DNA of 55,778 nt from Balneolaceae bacterium (GTDB lineage: Bacteria > Bacteroidota > Rhodothermia > Balneolales > Balneolaceae). The notes beneath the pieces are model-generated. The model saw only the letters and a program-made list of their open reading frames with translations. It did no database searches and had not been told where the DNA came from. Each line of letters begins with the position of its first letter. Positions within the stretch are counted from its first letter, which is position 1. Shown piece after piece: positions 25,272-34,251 of this stretch. The translations under genes were made by a program, and so were the position numbers. The DNA is taken from the NCBI GenBank assembly GCA_007134695.1, contig SLKI01000058.1, forward strand, positions 1 through 55,778. The letters are read 5' to 3'.

Positions 25272-27299
25272 TCAGTCTCTGTACTTTTCAAACCAGGCCA
25301 GAATATGATCCATCTTGGTAATGAGCTGGCTGGGCCGCTCGGCAATAAAGTGATACGCCCCGGGCACTTCGATATAGGCTGTATCGATTTCACGCTGCCG
25401 CAACACATGATAGAGTTGTTTGGCTTCCCAGGTGGGAGTGCGCAGATCTTTTTCACCGAGAATAATCATCGTAGGCGTCTCGACATTTCCGGCCAGCGAG
25501 ATGGGCGACACTTCCCAATAGTGCATGGGGTTCTCCCAGGGCTGCCCCTCATACCGGTAGTCGGCATAGGCGTAGTAGTTGTCGGCGGCCAGCGTCTTGC
25601 TGATCCAGTTCATGACCGGTTTCTGCACGGCAGCGGCCCGAAAACGATTGTTCTTGCCAACCACCCAGGCGGTTGCAGTACCACCGGCACTTCCTCCGGT
25701 GATGTAGAGACTGTCTTCGGAAACGTAGCCTTCCTCGATCAGCAGGTCTACCCCATCCATAATATCCTGATACTCTCCTCCCGAAAAGTTATGGTAGAGT
25801 TCATTGCCAAAATCCTCCCCGTAGCTGGTGCTTCCGCGGAAATTGGGATAGAAGACGATATAGCCCGCAGAGGCTAACAACTGAAGTTCCGGTGTAAAGC
25901 GGTCCCCGTAGTTGGAGATCGGCCCGCCGTGCAGTTCAACAATCAGCGGGTACTCCCGGTCGGGGTCATATCCCGGAGGGGTGATGATCCAGCCGTGCAG
26001 GTCGAGCCCGTCTACCGACGAGGTGTACCAGATCTCTTCCACCTGGCCTAACGAACGCCTGCCCAGAAGCTCACCATTCAGATCGGTAATCTTCTCAGCC
26101 CGCTGGCCTGCGCTTACGACTGCCAGTTCCGCCGGATAGTAGGGAGTGGTCTGATTGAAAGCGATCACACCGTCATCGGAAACTGAGAAACTGCCGCCGC
26201 CATAGGGACGTCCGACGGCTGTACCTCCCACATCACCGGTAATTTCGCTCACATCACCACCCAGCGCTGTGTGGCCGATTTTCGTATTGCCGTGGTGATC
26301 ATATTGTATATAGAGCCCGTTACCGTTTTCGTCCCAGGCCAGATTGGAGATCGATCGGTCGAGGCCGGTCTCCACCCTGCTTTGACCACTCCCATCAAGA
26401 TTCATTGTGTAGATGTGGGTTACCTGATAGGTCTGGATCCGGTCTTCGTAGCCCAAATAAGCGACCGTGCCGCCATCGGGAGAGACAACCGGTGTGTGGT
26501 TGGGGCCGAACCGGTCGGTCAGCTGTGTAATCTCTCCATCCTCGATGCGGACCGAATAGAGTTCGCTGTTGCGGAGTTCATGCTCCCAGCGTTCATTACG
26601 GTTTGCCGAAAAGAGCAGATATTCTCCATCGGGCGTCCAGGCCGGCCGGCTCGAGTGATGATAGTCGCCCGATGTCACCTGGCGTTTGGCTCCTCCATCG
26701 GCCGGGATCACAAAAAGGTGGTTGAATCCATGGCCCAGGATTCCGACGCCGTCAAGCTCATGATTGAGCCTGGTCTCGACACGCGGCGGAGGCGCCCACT
26801 CCGCACCTTCCGGGGCTCTCGGCGGATCCACCAGCCTGGGCGGCGACTCCGAAACCCGGCTGGTAAAGGCAAGATAACCCCCGTCCGGCGACCAGGTGAT
26901 ATTGCCCGGTGAATTTTCCAGTTCGGTTATTCGCGTCGTTACTCCCTCATCCACCCAGTGGATATAGATCTGGCTTCCGTGTGACTCACTGGAGCTGACA
27001 AACGCAACCCGCGAGCCGTCCGGCGACCAGCGCGGGCTCGACTCGTCTCGTTCCCGGACGGTCAGTTTTCTGTGGTTGGTTCCATCGGCATCGATCATCC
27101 AGAGGGTTGATGTGCGCCGATCTTCCATAATATCCATTCCCCGGCGTACATAAACGATCCGGTCGCCATCCGGAGAGATCTGGGGATCCTGTACCCATTG
27201 AAGGTCAAACAGATCCATATTGGAAAATGGCTTCTCCTGGGCGAAAACCGGGGCAGCGAGAAATAGAAGCAGAATGGGAAATAAGATTCGTTTCATCAT
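25272..27299 (-). CDS. Exported S9 family peptidase (DPP/acylaminoacyl-peptidase type)
   Basis: A serine peptidase predicted to act in the periplasm or at the surface on peptides. From the ATG at 27299 (an ATG ATG pair) the 675-aa product starts with the signal KRILFPILLLFLAAPVFAQ. SPDG propeller repeats (for example SPDGDRIVYVRRG, SPDGSRVAFVSS, WSPDGGYLAFTS) occupy about 40-400. The hydrolase domain carries Ser537 in GGSAGG, Asp618 in GEKDLRTP and His650 in GAYHF. It differs from the S9 protein at 663 in sequence but has the same layout. It is 64 bases downstream of nothing on its strand except the patatin gene 195 bases away, and upstream of the S41/cyclophilin gene. Confidence 0.93.
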   Translation of the reverse strand: MMKRILFPILLLFLAAPVFAQEKPFSNMDLFDLQWVQDPQISPDGDRIVYVRRGMDIMEDRRTSTLWMIDADGTNHRKLTVRERDESSPRWSPDGSRVAFVSSSESHGSQIYIHWVDEGVTTRITELENSPGNITWSPDGGYLAFTSRVSESPPRLVDPPRAPEGAEWAPPPRVETRLNHELDGVGILGHGFNHLFVIPADGGAKRQVTSGDYHHSSRPAWTPDGEYLLFSANRNERWEHELRNSELYSVRIEDGEITQLTDRFGPNHTPVVSPDGGTVAYLGYEDRIQTYQVTHIYTMNLDGSGQSRVETGLDRSISNLAWDENGNGLYIQYDHHGNTKIGHTALGGDVSEITGDVGGTAVGRPYGGGSFSVSDDGVIAFNQTTPYYPAELAVVSAGQRAEKITDLNGELLGRRSLGQVEEIWYTSSVDGLDLHGWIITPPGYDPDREYPLIVELHGGPISNYGDRFTPELQLLASAGYIVFYPNFRGSTSYGEDFGNELYHNFSGGEYQDIMDGVDLLIEEGYVSEDSLYITGGSAGGTATAWVVGKNNRFRAAAVQKPVMNWISKTLAADNYYAYADYRYEGQPWENPMHYWEVSPISLAGNVETPTMIILGEKDLRTPTWEAKQLYHVLRQREIDTAYIEVPGAYHFIAERPSQLITKMDHILAWFEKYRD

Positions 27300-27404
27300 G
27301 GTCTGGCTTGTCAGGTGTAGATGTTGGTATACGCATATTTGGCATACGCGGGCCTTCCAACGAGAGGATTCTCGCTGGTGCAGCGAAGAGTTCACAATTA
27401 AAGA

Positions 27405-27479
27405 AATCTGCCGGACTCCTACCAGTACCGACTTAATACCCCGACCTAACCGACCTTTGGCTGTTCAACCCGGCAGATT
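27405..27479. other. 10-bp inverted repeat downstream of the patatin gene
   Basis: AATCTGCCGG (27405-27414) and CCGGCAGATT (27470-27479) are exact complements 55 bases apart, just past the patatin stop on the minus strand. The minus-strand continuation after the repeat, TCTTTAATT, is U-rich. The loop contains CCGAC three times. It may be a terminator with a large loop, or a binding site. Confidence 0.35.
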
Positions 27480-27494
27480 CCAGAATTATCCGGT

Positions 27495-30473
27495 TTACAA
27501 GAAATTGCTTCCGTCCAGGGGGACCAGATGATGGCCCGCTTTCCAAATACGCCCCTCCAGAACCCCCTCCTCTTCAACAGAACCAATACGATCCAAATCG
27601 ACCTTAGACAGATCGACCGTCAATACCGGGTCGAATGTTTTCAGAACGATCGCCATCAGCTCGGGCAGCGGCATCGGTATCATCAGTTTAGGGTTCTTGC
27701 TTCTCCTCCAATTGTGGTTCATCACTTCCACAAGTATCACCTGGTCATCAAGCAGCAGCGGACAGGACCAGCGTTCACTATGCCGGTCGAACGTTGCTTC
27801 AAAGATTGCCGTGTGGACCGGTCGATCTGGATCATCTGAAACATCCTCCCGATTGCCAGCGTCGGACGCCAGAACCCCCGGGCCGGCTTCCAAGCCCTCC
27901 GAATTGGCTTCCAGGCCCTCCGAATCGGCCACATGACCCACAGCACCGAAACTTGAACCTTCCAGGGCAAGTTCACGAGAGAAGATCTTGCAGGTTCGGG
28001 TGGAGTTATAAATTCTGAACTCTTCCTCGAGGCCGGTGACCCGAATTTGAACCTTCACACGGTCGGACAGGTCAAATTTCAACAGGTCAAAAACCGTATC
28101 GTCGATTTTGTTTTTTCCAAACAATCTGGCCACAGTTCGCGAAAATCGACCGGGAATCAATCCAAAAATCCGTTGCCGCATCAGTGGCGCCCTCTGACGA
28201 TATATGCCGTTCAGCTCATCGATACTCACTTCATGGTTGAAGTCGTCATCATAGCTGTCAAACAGTTCCGACCTCCCGATCGTCCCTTCCGGGTCGTCCA
28301 GTTTAAGATAATGCAACGCTGCCCACCGGCCTGCTTCATAATCGTGCTCTCGAGCCTTATGGCTGAAAAAGCCGCCAAAGCCGCGAAACGTGCCTCCCAT
28401 CAGCTCCAGCTTGCGGTGCCCCTCGTTTTCGATAATAAACGGTGCGACGCTCAACAGACGAGCCTCTTCGCTGTTGCCTGCCATTCCGGTCAGCAGATCC
28501 AGATGCGACAACATCAGCACCTTGTGCCAGGCTTTCAGATCCAGCTCCCCGCCGTCGCTATCTCCATCCACAAAATCGAGAAATAGTTCGATCCGGTCTT
28601 CCAGTCCCTCGAACTGATCCGGATTTTCACGTATGACCCTCAGAGTTTCGCACTCAAAATTCACCTGAACCGTGGGGAGCCGATCCTTGCGGCGGACCTC
28701 CTCAATTTTCTCTTTGATATCGCCGGCGAGTGCCCTGATCGCCTCTGGATTCACTTCCGAAGGCTCAAAACCTTTCATTGACTCGATAAACTCCTTCCGC
28801 ATCCGGAACTCATTCTTTTTCTGAAACACCTTGTCCGCTTCGTTAACGGTCGATTGGCTCTGGATCGCCCCGGCAACATCACCGCCAAAGGTCAGCAACC
28901 GGCTCAACGAACTTCGAGCCTCAAAATCGAACGTTTTTTCCCGATGATCTCTCCTCTGCTCACGCCTGCTTTTTGTTGTAAAGCGATTGGCAAACCCGAC
29001 ACCAAGCGGCATAAATTTTTCGGTAACATTGGGATCAACCGTCAGCACCTTTCTGTCGAAATCGGTTCCGGCCGATGAAAGCGTATCCATAAAATAGGAG
29101 AGCCTGAACGCCTCACGAATAGGCTCGTTGTTAAACGCTCCCCCATCTGCATAGGCAAACGGATAGTAGTCCGGCGGACACTCTTCAAATCTGTAACGCT
29201 CATCAGCGGTCAGATCTGCAAATTTTTGAATCTGTGGCGGCCAGGCCGACCTCCCATACTCCCAATCCCTTCGCTTGAGAATCACCGGTTCAAACGCGCC
29301 CGGAAAGGCCCCGCATGCGATAGAGGTCGCTGCGATCACCGACCATCCGCGGTTCGTTCTCAAGTCTTCGGCGTCAATATGTTCAGAGTTGCCCTGATGG
29401 AGCCTGAACCAGCGATTCGGATACTTCATCGAACGGCGAAGCTTTTTGTTTGCAGAGTCTGTCGAGCCTCCCGAGTCCGGGGATTCTCCTGGCGTTCCAC
29501 TCTCATTCGGATCAACCGCCCCGCCCGTTGAACCGCTCTCGCTCGACGCTGCCCCCTCTTCCGACGGCTCAATTATCTCCGCCGGTGCATCCGGATCGAC
29601 GGGGTCGACCGGAGGGCCCGCATCCGCCCGCAGCGGTTCGTTCAGATCGGCAAAATGGATATCAAACACCCGCATATCCCGATGATTGAACGATCGCAAT
29701 CCATCTCTCAACCCGTGCAGGCCGCTCTCATCCACATTGTAGATCCCCTTACTGCTCATCGTCAGCGGACTCAGGTTGGTGAGCGTACAAGCAAACAGAA
29801 CACGGTCGCCCAGAAGCGCTCTACCGCTGAAGTCCATTCCCTCCCGGTCAATTTTCAGATAGACTGATGCGAGCTCTTCCAGGGTCTTTCTCGAAAAGAG
29901 CGACGCTTTCCCATCCAGCTTTTCAATAGCCTTTTTGACCTCCCCCTTGTCCGGATTATCGCTGTTTTTCACTCCGAGCAATTTGTAGATATCGATCTCA
30001 TCCACCCAGATCTGCCTCTGCAGATCCTGTGCTGCCTGGATGGCAAGAAGCTCACGCCATTTGTCGGGGCGGTTACCAGCTTCTGCCGATCCCGCACTCT
30101 CATTACCGGACCGATTCTCGTCTTCAGGCTCACCCGAACTTCCCTCCGAACTTCCACCTGTGGCGCTACCCGAACCTTTCAGCTTTTCCCGAACTTTCTC
30201 AAACCAGACTTCACCCAGCTCTTGCCGAAGATTTTCCTCCGCCCTTTCGAGCTGTTCGTCGGTTTGTTCAACCAGTCCCCTCAGCATAATGGCCAGCGAA
30301 ATAGCGCCGGCACTGGCACCGCTAAAGGAATCTATAATGATGCGGTCGTACTTGTCGTGATAGTAACCGTCCAACACCAACAGTTTGACCGATTGCGTTA
30401 AAGCTCCACCGCTGAAGGTTCCCAGCGATACTCCCCCTCCCATTGCCATCGATAATCTCAGCTCTTTCCCCAT
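27495..30473 (-). CDS. Large patatin-like phospholipase
   Basis: A lipid acyl hydrolase with the patatin Ser-Asp dyad. The 992-aa protein opens with the oxyanion loop MGGGVSLGTFSGG (11-23). The nucleophile Ser54 lies in SGASAGA (GxSxG) and Asp443 in YADGGAFNN. No signal peptide is visible, so it acts in the cytoplasm or through non-classical export. Two Gly/Ser/Glu-rich insertions (about 105-135, and about 290-340 with runs like SSESGSTGG) and a C-terminal region with SEGLEANSEGLEAGPG are low complexity. The C-terminal 400 residues have no family I can name. The start is clear: ATG with GGAG six bases upstream. A palindrome sits 20-39 bases before the start codon. No cyclic-nucleotide synthase or other defence gene is adjacent. 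Confidence 0.85.
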   Translation of the reverse strand: MGKELRLSMAMGGGVSLGTFSGGALTQSVKLLVLDGYYHDKYDRIIIDSFSGASAGAISLAIMLRGLVEQTDEQLERAEENLRQELGEVWFEKVREKLKGSGSATGGSSEGSSGEPEDENRSGNESAGSAEAGNRPDKWRELLAIQAAQDLQRQIWVDEIDIYKLLGVKNSDNPDKGEVKKAIEKLDGKASLFSRKTLEELASVYLKIDREGMDFSGRALLGDRVLFACTLTNLSPLTMSSKGIYNVDESGLHGLRDGLRSFNHRDMRVFDIHFADLNEPLRADAGPPVDPVDPDAPAEIIEPSEEGAASSESGSTGGAVDPNESGTPGESPDSGGSTDSANKKLRRSMKYPNRWFRLHQGNSEHIDAEDLRTNRGWSVIAATSIACGAFPGAFEPVILKRRDWEYGRSAWPPQIQKFADLTADERYRFEECPPDYYPFAYADGGAFNNEPIREAFRLSYFMDTLSSAGTDFDRKVLTVDPNVTEKFMPLGVGFANRFTTKSRREQRRDHREKTFDFEARSSLSRLLTFGGDVAGAIQSQSTVNEADKVFQKKNEFRMRKEFIESMKGFEPSEVNPEAIRALAGDIKEKIEEVRRKDRLPTVQVNFECETLRVIRENPDQFEGLEDRIELFLDFVDGDSDGGELDLKAWHKVLMLSHLDLLTGMAGNSEEARLLSVAPFIIENEGHRKLELMGGTFRGFGGFFSHKAREHDYEAGRWAALHYLKLDDPEGTIGRSELFDSYDDDFNHEVSIDELNGIYRQRAPLMRQRIFGLIPGRFSRTVARLFGKNKIDDTVFDLLKFDLSDRVKVQIRVTGLEEEFRIYNSTRTCKIFSRELALEGSSFGAVGHVADSEGLEANSEGLEAGPGVLASDAGNREDVSDDPDRPVHTAIFEATFDRHSERWSCPLLLDDQVILVEVMNHNWRRSKNPKLMIPMPLPELMAIVLKTFDPVLTVDLSKVDLDRIGSVEEEGVLEGRIWKAGHHLVPLDGSNFL
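27886..27927. repeat. 21-bp in-frame tandem duplication in the patatin gene
   Basis: GCTTCCAAGCCCTCCGAATTG (27886-27906) is followed directly by GCTTCCAGGCCCTCCGAATCG-like bases (27907-27927); the copies differ at only two positions. On the coding strand this gives two consecutive SEGLEA-type heptads near the C-terminus, which points to recent slippage or duplication. Confidence 0.85.
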
Positions 30474-30492
30474 TTTTTCTCCGTGATTTGCT

Positions 30493-30512
30493 GTTACTTA
30501 GGCTTAAGTAAC
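30493..30512. promoter_or_regulatory. Perfect 8-bp palindrome upstream of the patatin gene
   Basis: GTTACTTA (30493-30500) and TAAGTAAC (30505-30512) are exact complements around GGCT. The site is 20-39 bases before the patatin ATG on the minus strand, where an operator overlapping the promoter or 5' UTR would lie. The gap between this gene and the methyltransferase gene is only 100 bases. Confidence 0.5.
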
Positions 30513-30573
30513 TGCAATATGGGCGTTGAGCCGTAAAATTACAAATGCAAAATTTTAAACCCCCAAATATGGG

Positions 30574-31359
30574 TTAAATCCTGCCGGTATTACTGTGAAC
30601 CAGTTTCGATTTCATTAGAAAAATCGGCCTGTTCAGAAACTCTCCCAATTCATCCGATCTTTTGAGGTTTTTTGCGTCGGGAGACTTGTACGCTATTCTT
30701 CCGTTTTCCATTTCAGCAATTCCGATCCTCTCAATGGACCAGCTAGTACGGGTACCTCTACGGATAAAATTGATCATCTCCTCTTTTGTACCCCTATCAA
30801 AAAGCGGTCGTTCAACATCTCCTTTCCAGTTGTAACCCATCTGAAAAAACAGGTATCTGGTCTTGTAAGCCATCCGGCCAAGAGATGAGAGAATACTTTT
30901 TTTGGCTTCTTCCCTGGAGATTTTTTTATCACCGTAATCGTCTCCAACATGGTGCAGCACATTGAGCAGAAGGGTCGCATCCGCATAAAAATTCTTCAAA
31001 TCCTCTTTAAAATCGAAGTATCGAGGGTATACGGTCACTCTATCCTGCCAACCAAGGGCACCGGCCGCCTGCTGCACAAAACTGCTGTGTGCTTCGTTGC
31101 CTTCAATAAAAAGCGCCGATTTTGCCCCTCGCTGCAGCAGTTCCAGGGTGAAAAACCCGGTATTACCACCTATATCCGCCACTTCAAGACCCTCCACGGG
31201 CAGATACTGAAGCATAAAATCGAGCCGTTCCCTCTCCCGCCTGGACCGAACATGATCAACCCTGTCCGGAATCAGACTCTTTAGAGGTGACGCCAGTAAC
31301 TGATAGTGGCTGTGTTTACTGCTTTTGTTGTATAGTTCAAGCAACTGAGTAGATTTCAT
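30574..31359 (-). CDS. Class I SAM-dependent methyltransferase
   Basis: Transfers a methyl group from S-adenosylmethionine; the substrate is unknown. The 261-aa protein has the SAM motif VADIGGNTGFFTLELL (about residues 59-74), the acidic end of the second strand in FIEGNE, and LLLNVLHHVGDD as the catalytic-side motif. It lacks a membrane segment. The family resemblance is to DUF1698-like or surface-glycan methyltransferases. Its start codon lies inside the 3' end of the upstream ATP-grasp gene (23-base overlap), so the two are translated together and probably modify the same molecule. Confidence 0.8.
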   Translation of the reverse strand: MKSTQLLELYNKSSKHSHYQLLASPLKSLIPDRVDHVRSRRERERLDFMLQYLPVEGLEVADIGGNTGFFTLELLQRGAKSALFIEGNEAHSSFVQQAAGALGWQDRVTVYPRYFDFKEDLKNFYADATLLLNVLHHVGDDYGDKKISREEAKKSILSSLGRMAYKTRYLFFQMGYNWKGDVERPLFDRGTKEEMINFIRRGTRTSWSIERIGIAEMENGRIAYKSPDAKNLKRSDELGEFLNRPIFLMKSKLVHSNTGRI

Positions 31360-32503
31360 AGCTATGCCTCACACCTGCTTCTTTAAGATATAGTTTGATG
31401 GTATCGTTTCTGTTAAACAGATCATGCGAATGAAGAGCTGTCAGATCTTGCTCATACTGATCACGAGAATAGGAGTGGTAGGCCGGCGGAGAGGAATCTG
31501 CTGTTAAACCACCGGACCAGTAGTAGAATTTCCTGTTTGATGGTTGCATACTCGAAAGCTCTCTGCTCTGTTCGGGGAGTTCAAAATCGTAATCACGCAT
31601 CATCGATCCGAACAGATCAATCCGGTTGTCTACACAGAACTGCATCGGGCCCCAAAGCCTGGGGTTTGCTTCTATCATGTAATATTTCTCTTTCGATGGA
31701 TTGTACCTTAACTCGACCATGATCAATCCATGAAATCCATACTTTCGCAGCATCGACACATAGCGTTGGGCCAGGTTCTGATGATGAAAATCACAATGGG
31801 CGGCAAGCAGAATTGATCCGCCGCCGGCCTGCTGCATCAGATTTTCCTGGGAATAAAGACGGTCCTCCGCTTTGTTTCGGCCGATATAGGCAAGCAGATA
31901 GATGCTTCGCCCCTCCACATATTCCTGATAAAAGTGATCGGCAGAATTTCTCTGATTAAGAAATTTCACATGATCTGAAAAGTTCATTATCAATTGTGGT
32001 GCAAGTATTTTGCCATTCTTAGTTCGATAAGTTCGAGGCTTTGCTACATAGGGAAATGATCCCGGCGGCTGATCCCATTCGTCAGGCACGTCCAGCCCGT
32101 TCGATCGGCACATTTTAACAAAACTGTACTTGTCTGAGATCCGCTCATACAACTCTCTGCCTGCAAGCGGAATGATGTAGTTCGAGGCTTCCAGCTCGGC
32201 CCGATTGTCCAGCAAAAACCGGTTTAAATACTCAGTAGATGGGAGAATTAACACTTCATCGCACGATTTTTTTGCCTTAAGCAAATTATACCAGTCCCGA
32301 AACTGCTGTACACTCAAGCTTTTCGAACCCCTGGTTGAAACGACCCTGTCTGCATAGCTGGTCAGAAATATCGGATCATCCTCACCGCTGGCAACCAGAT
32401 AGAACGGCAGTTGCCGGTCTGTTGCCCACCTGCAAAAGGCGATAATCGCCCGAATGTTGTACCCGGAAATAGCAAGTACTGCCTGTTTTTTCCTTTCACC
32501 CAT
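31337..32503 (-). CDS. ATP-grasp enzyme (carboxylate-amine ligase type)
   Basis: An ATP-dependent ligase of the ATP-grasp fold, which joins a carboxylate to an amine through an acyl phosphate. In the 388-aa protein the N-terminal domain (QAVLAISGYNIRAIIAFCRW) is a Rossmann-like half. SDKYSFVKMCRSNGLDVPDEW starts the central domain, FPYVAKPRT contains the ATP-binding Lys, and MIEANPRLWGPMQ carries the metal-binding Glu-x-Asn-x-Arg. QEYVEG follows the usual hinge. It overlaps the methyltransferase by 23 bases. PylC, D-Asp ligase and carbamoyl-phosphate-synthase-like ligases are relatives; which carboxylate it uses is unknown. Nothing nearby encodes a precursor peptide. Confidence 0.82.
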   Translation of the reverse strand: MGERKKQAVLAISGYNIRAIIAFCRWATDRQLPFYLVASGEDDPIFLTSYADRVVSTRGSKSLSVQQFRDWYNLLKAKKSCDEVLILPSTEYLNRFLLDNRAELEASNYIIPLAGRELYERISDKYSFVKMCRSNGLDVPDEWDQPPGSFPYVAKPRTYRTKNGKILAPQLIMNFSDHVKFLNQRNSADHFYQEYVEGRSIYLLAYIGRNKAEDRLYSQENLMQQAGGGSILLAAHCDFHHQNLAQRYVSMLRKYGFHGLIMVELRYNPSKEKYYMIEANPRLWGPMQFCVDNRIDLFGSMMRDYDFELPEQSRELSSMQPSNRKFYYWSGGLTADSSPPAYHSYSRDQYEQDLTALHSHDLFNRNDTIKLYLKEAGVRHSYEIYSVA

Positions 32504-32642
32504 CGTTATTTTGATTGGTCGGCTGCTTGTGTTTCAAATATCAATTCAAAGCACTTATCGACGGGTAAAACGAGAAAATAACTCTCTACATCAGATTTAT
32601 TGATGAAACCCGATTCTGATACCAGCGATTCGATTCTGAAGC

Positions 32643-33215
32643 TTAATCAGTTTCCAAAATAGAGATGAGCTTGGAAAATGCGATGGCATTGCCTTCGGCA
32701 AAAAACGCAATCATTTCGTGATACTTCTCCTGATCCGGGTAACCCATTCCGTAAAGCGTGACCTCGGTCTGGCCATCATCGGTAGGCCGAAAAAGGGTGA
32801 TACTGTAAAAATTCTCCTCGTTTTGCTGCATGTAATCGGGAAAATAGTCCGGAATGACCGGTCTCAGGGTGATCAATTTGCCGGGAACATAGTTCAGGAT
32901 ATGATTCGTTACCGTATTGTCATCATCGAGACTCCCCGCAGGATTGTGATTCAGCCGAATCGTACCATTAATTTTCATATCGATTTCGACCAGGGGAGCC
33001 ACCCACATACTAAACTTATCCTCCTTAGAAAAGAACTCCCATACCTCTTCGGCCGGGGCATCCAACGTGAAAGACTGAATTAAAATGAGCTCGCCGGCCG
33101 GCGTTTTCTGTACTTCGGAATGGACACGGTCATGCGAAGGTAATGCCTGTGCAAGGCTTGCCATTGGCAACACCAGAAAAATCAGTAATGCCCCTGCGAT
33201 TTTTGTCCAATCCAT
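32643..33215 (-). CDS. Exported SRPBCC (AHSA1-like) domain protein
   Basis: The 190-aa protein has a signal peptide (IAGALLIFLVLPMASLAQA) and one START-like domain: LIQSFTLDAPAEEVWEFFSKEDKFSMWVAPLVEIDMKINGTI opens it, followed by NHILNYVPGKLITLRP and TEVTLYGMGY. AHSA1-type domains form a hydrophobic cavity and are normally cytoplasmic. An exported version suggests binding of a lipid or a small hydrophobic molecule outside the cytoplasm. It stands alone between the ATP-grasp gene (139-base gap) and the two-pass membrane protein (225-base gap). Confidence 0.8.
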   Translation of the reverse strand: MDWTKIAGALLIFLVLPMASLAQALPSHDRVHSEVQKTPAGELILIQSFTLDAPAEEVWEFFSKEDKFSMWVAPLVEIDMKINGTIRLNHNPAGSLDDDNTVTNHILNYVPGKLITLRPVIPDYFPDYMQQNEENFYSITLFRPTDDGQTEVTLYGMGYPDQEKYHEMIAFFAEGNAIAFSKLISILETD

Positions 33216-33440
33216 GAGTCAAGTGTTACTTCAGCCGTATTCAAGCGTCATTTCAATCACGATATCGGCTTCGGCTGGAATCATAACGCTGGTTTCCAGC
33301 AAAAAATGTGCTATCGGACAGTTGTCGGTTTAGTTTACAAGGAATTATGGAATAATCCTTTATAAAATTAAAATACTTTCCTGTCCTAACTTTAATACCC
33401 CCGTCAATTTTACCCTCTTGTCATATTGTTCAATAAAAGC

Positions 33441-34211
33441 TCATTCATCTTCATCGACAAGTTGCAGTGAGGCGACCTCCGAAAATCCTTCATTTTTCAG
33501 AGTATTCAGGCGATCAATGATCTGGGTCAGGCTGACTAATGCACCCCGGCGGCCGATATTCTCATAAACTTCCCCTCGAGCAGTGAAACGGGATCCCTTC
33601 ATATACTGACGGATATGGCTGCAGAGATCCTTCAGGTTCAGATTAAGGCTGATCAGGTGACTGACCAGGTCGGGGTGGAAATAGTCGGAATATTTGATAT
33701 TCAAGATGCTCCAGACCTCATCTGCCTTCTCATTGAAATAGTCGTAAGCTTCATCACTAAACAAACCGGCCTCATCAATTTTCTCCAGGAGCTGATCCTC
33801 ATCCAAAGTGACCACTTGATTTAAAAAATCGGTACGCCTGATGCGGAGTTCCTCAAGATACTGCTCTTCGCTTAGCGAGGGGTCGAGCTCCGGATTAAAA
33901 TTGAACACCCGGGTGGAAATGCCATCCCTGATGCGGTTGACATTGCGGGCAATCAGGTAGTTCAGCTCTTCACGAACCTCTTTCCACCTTCTGGACTTTG
34001 TACGGACGAGCAGAACATCGATGATGAAAAGTGTAAAAGCTGCTCCGAAAAGTTCGGCAAAAAAATCCATTGCCAACTCCTCGTGGTACGACCTGAATCT
34101 CCAGAGAAGGAACATACTGATGAAAACCGCTGCATAAACGATAAACGGAATCTGTGTGCGGTTGATTCGACGAGTGATCTTTTCCCGTAACGTTTTGCCG
34201 GTTTGTGCCAT
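33441..34211 (-). CDS. Two-pass membrane protein with acidic helical cytoplasmic domain, unknown function
   Basis: The 256-aa protein begins with a basic segment (KTLREKITRRINRTQ), then two hydrophobic helices, about 21-40 (IPFIVYAAVFISMFLLW) and about 48-68 (FFAELFGAAFTLFIIDVLLV). The remaining 185 residues are helical and charged, with no motif I recognise. An inside-out-inside topology fits the positive-inside rule. The start is ATG. It is 40 bases upstream of nothing on its own strand except the M23 peptidase that precedes it, so the two may be one transcript. Confidence 0.65.
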   Translation of the reverse strand: MAQTGKTLREKITRRINRTQIPFIVYAAVFISMFLLWRFRSYHEELAMDFFAELFGAAFTLFIIDVLLVRTKSRRWKEVREELNYLIARNVNRIRDGISTRVFNFNPELDPSLSEEQYLEELRIRRTDFLNQVVTLDEDQLLEKIDEAGLFSDEAYDYFNEKADEVWSILNIKYSDYFHPDLVSHLISLNLNLKDLCSHIRQYMKGSRFTARGEVYENIGRRGALVSLTQIIDRLNTLKNEGFSEVASLQLVDEDE

Positions 34212-34251
34212 GGCAGTTCTTGTTAGAAGTTTTATAGATATAGCCAGTAAA

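Noticed and set aside
27495..30473. Patatin as the effector of an anti-phage (CBASS-like) system
   Set aside because: Patatins occur as CBASS effectors, but no nucleotidyl cyclase, ubiquitin-like or peptidase partner is adjacent; neighbours are a peptidase and a methyltransferase.
30574..32503. A ribosomal peptide (RiPP) cluster from ATP-grasp plus methyltransferase
   Set aside because: No short precursor-like ORF, protease or transporter lies beside the pair.
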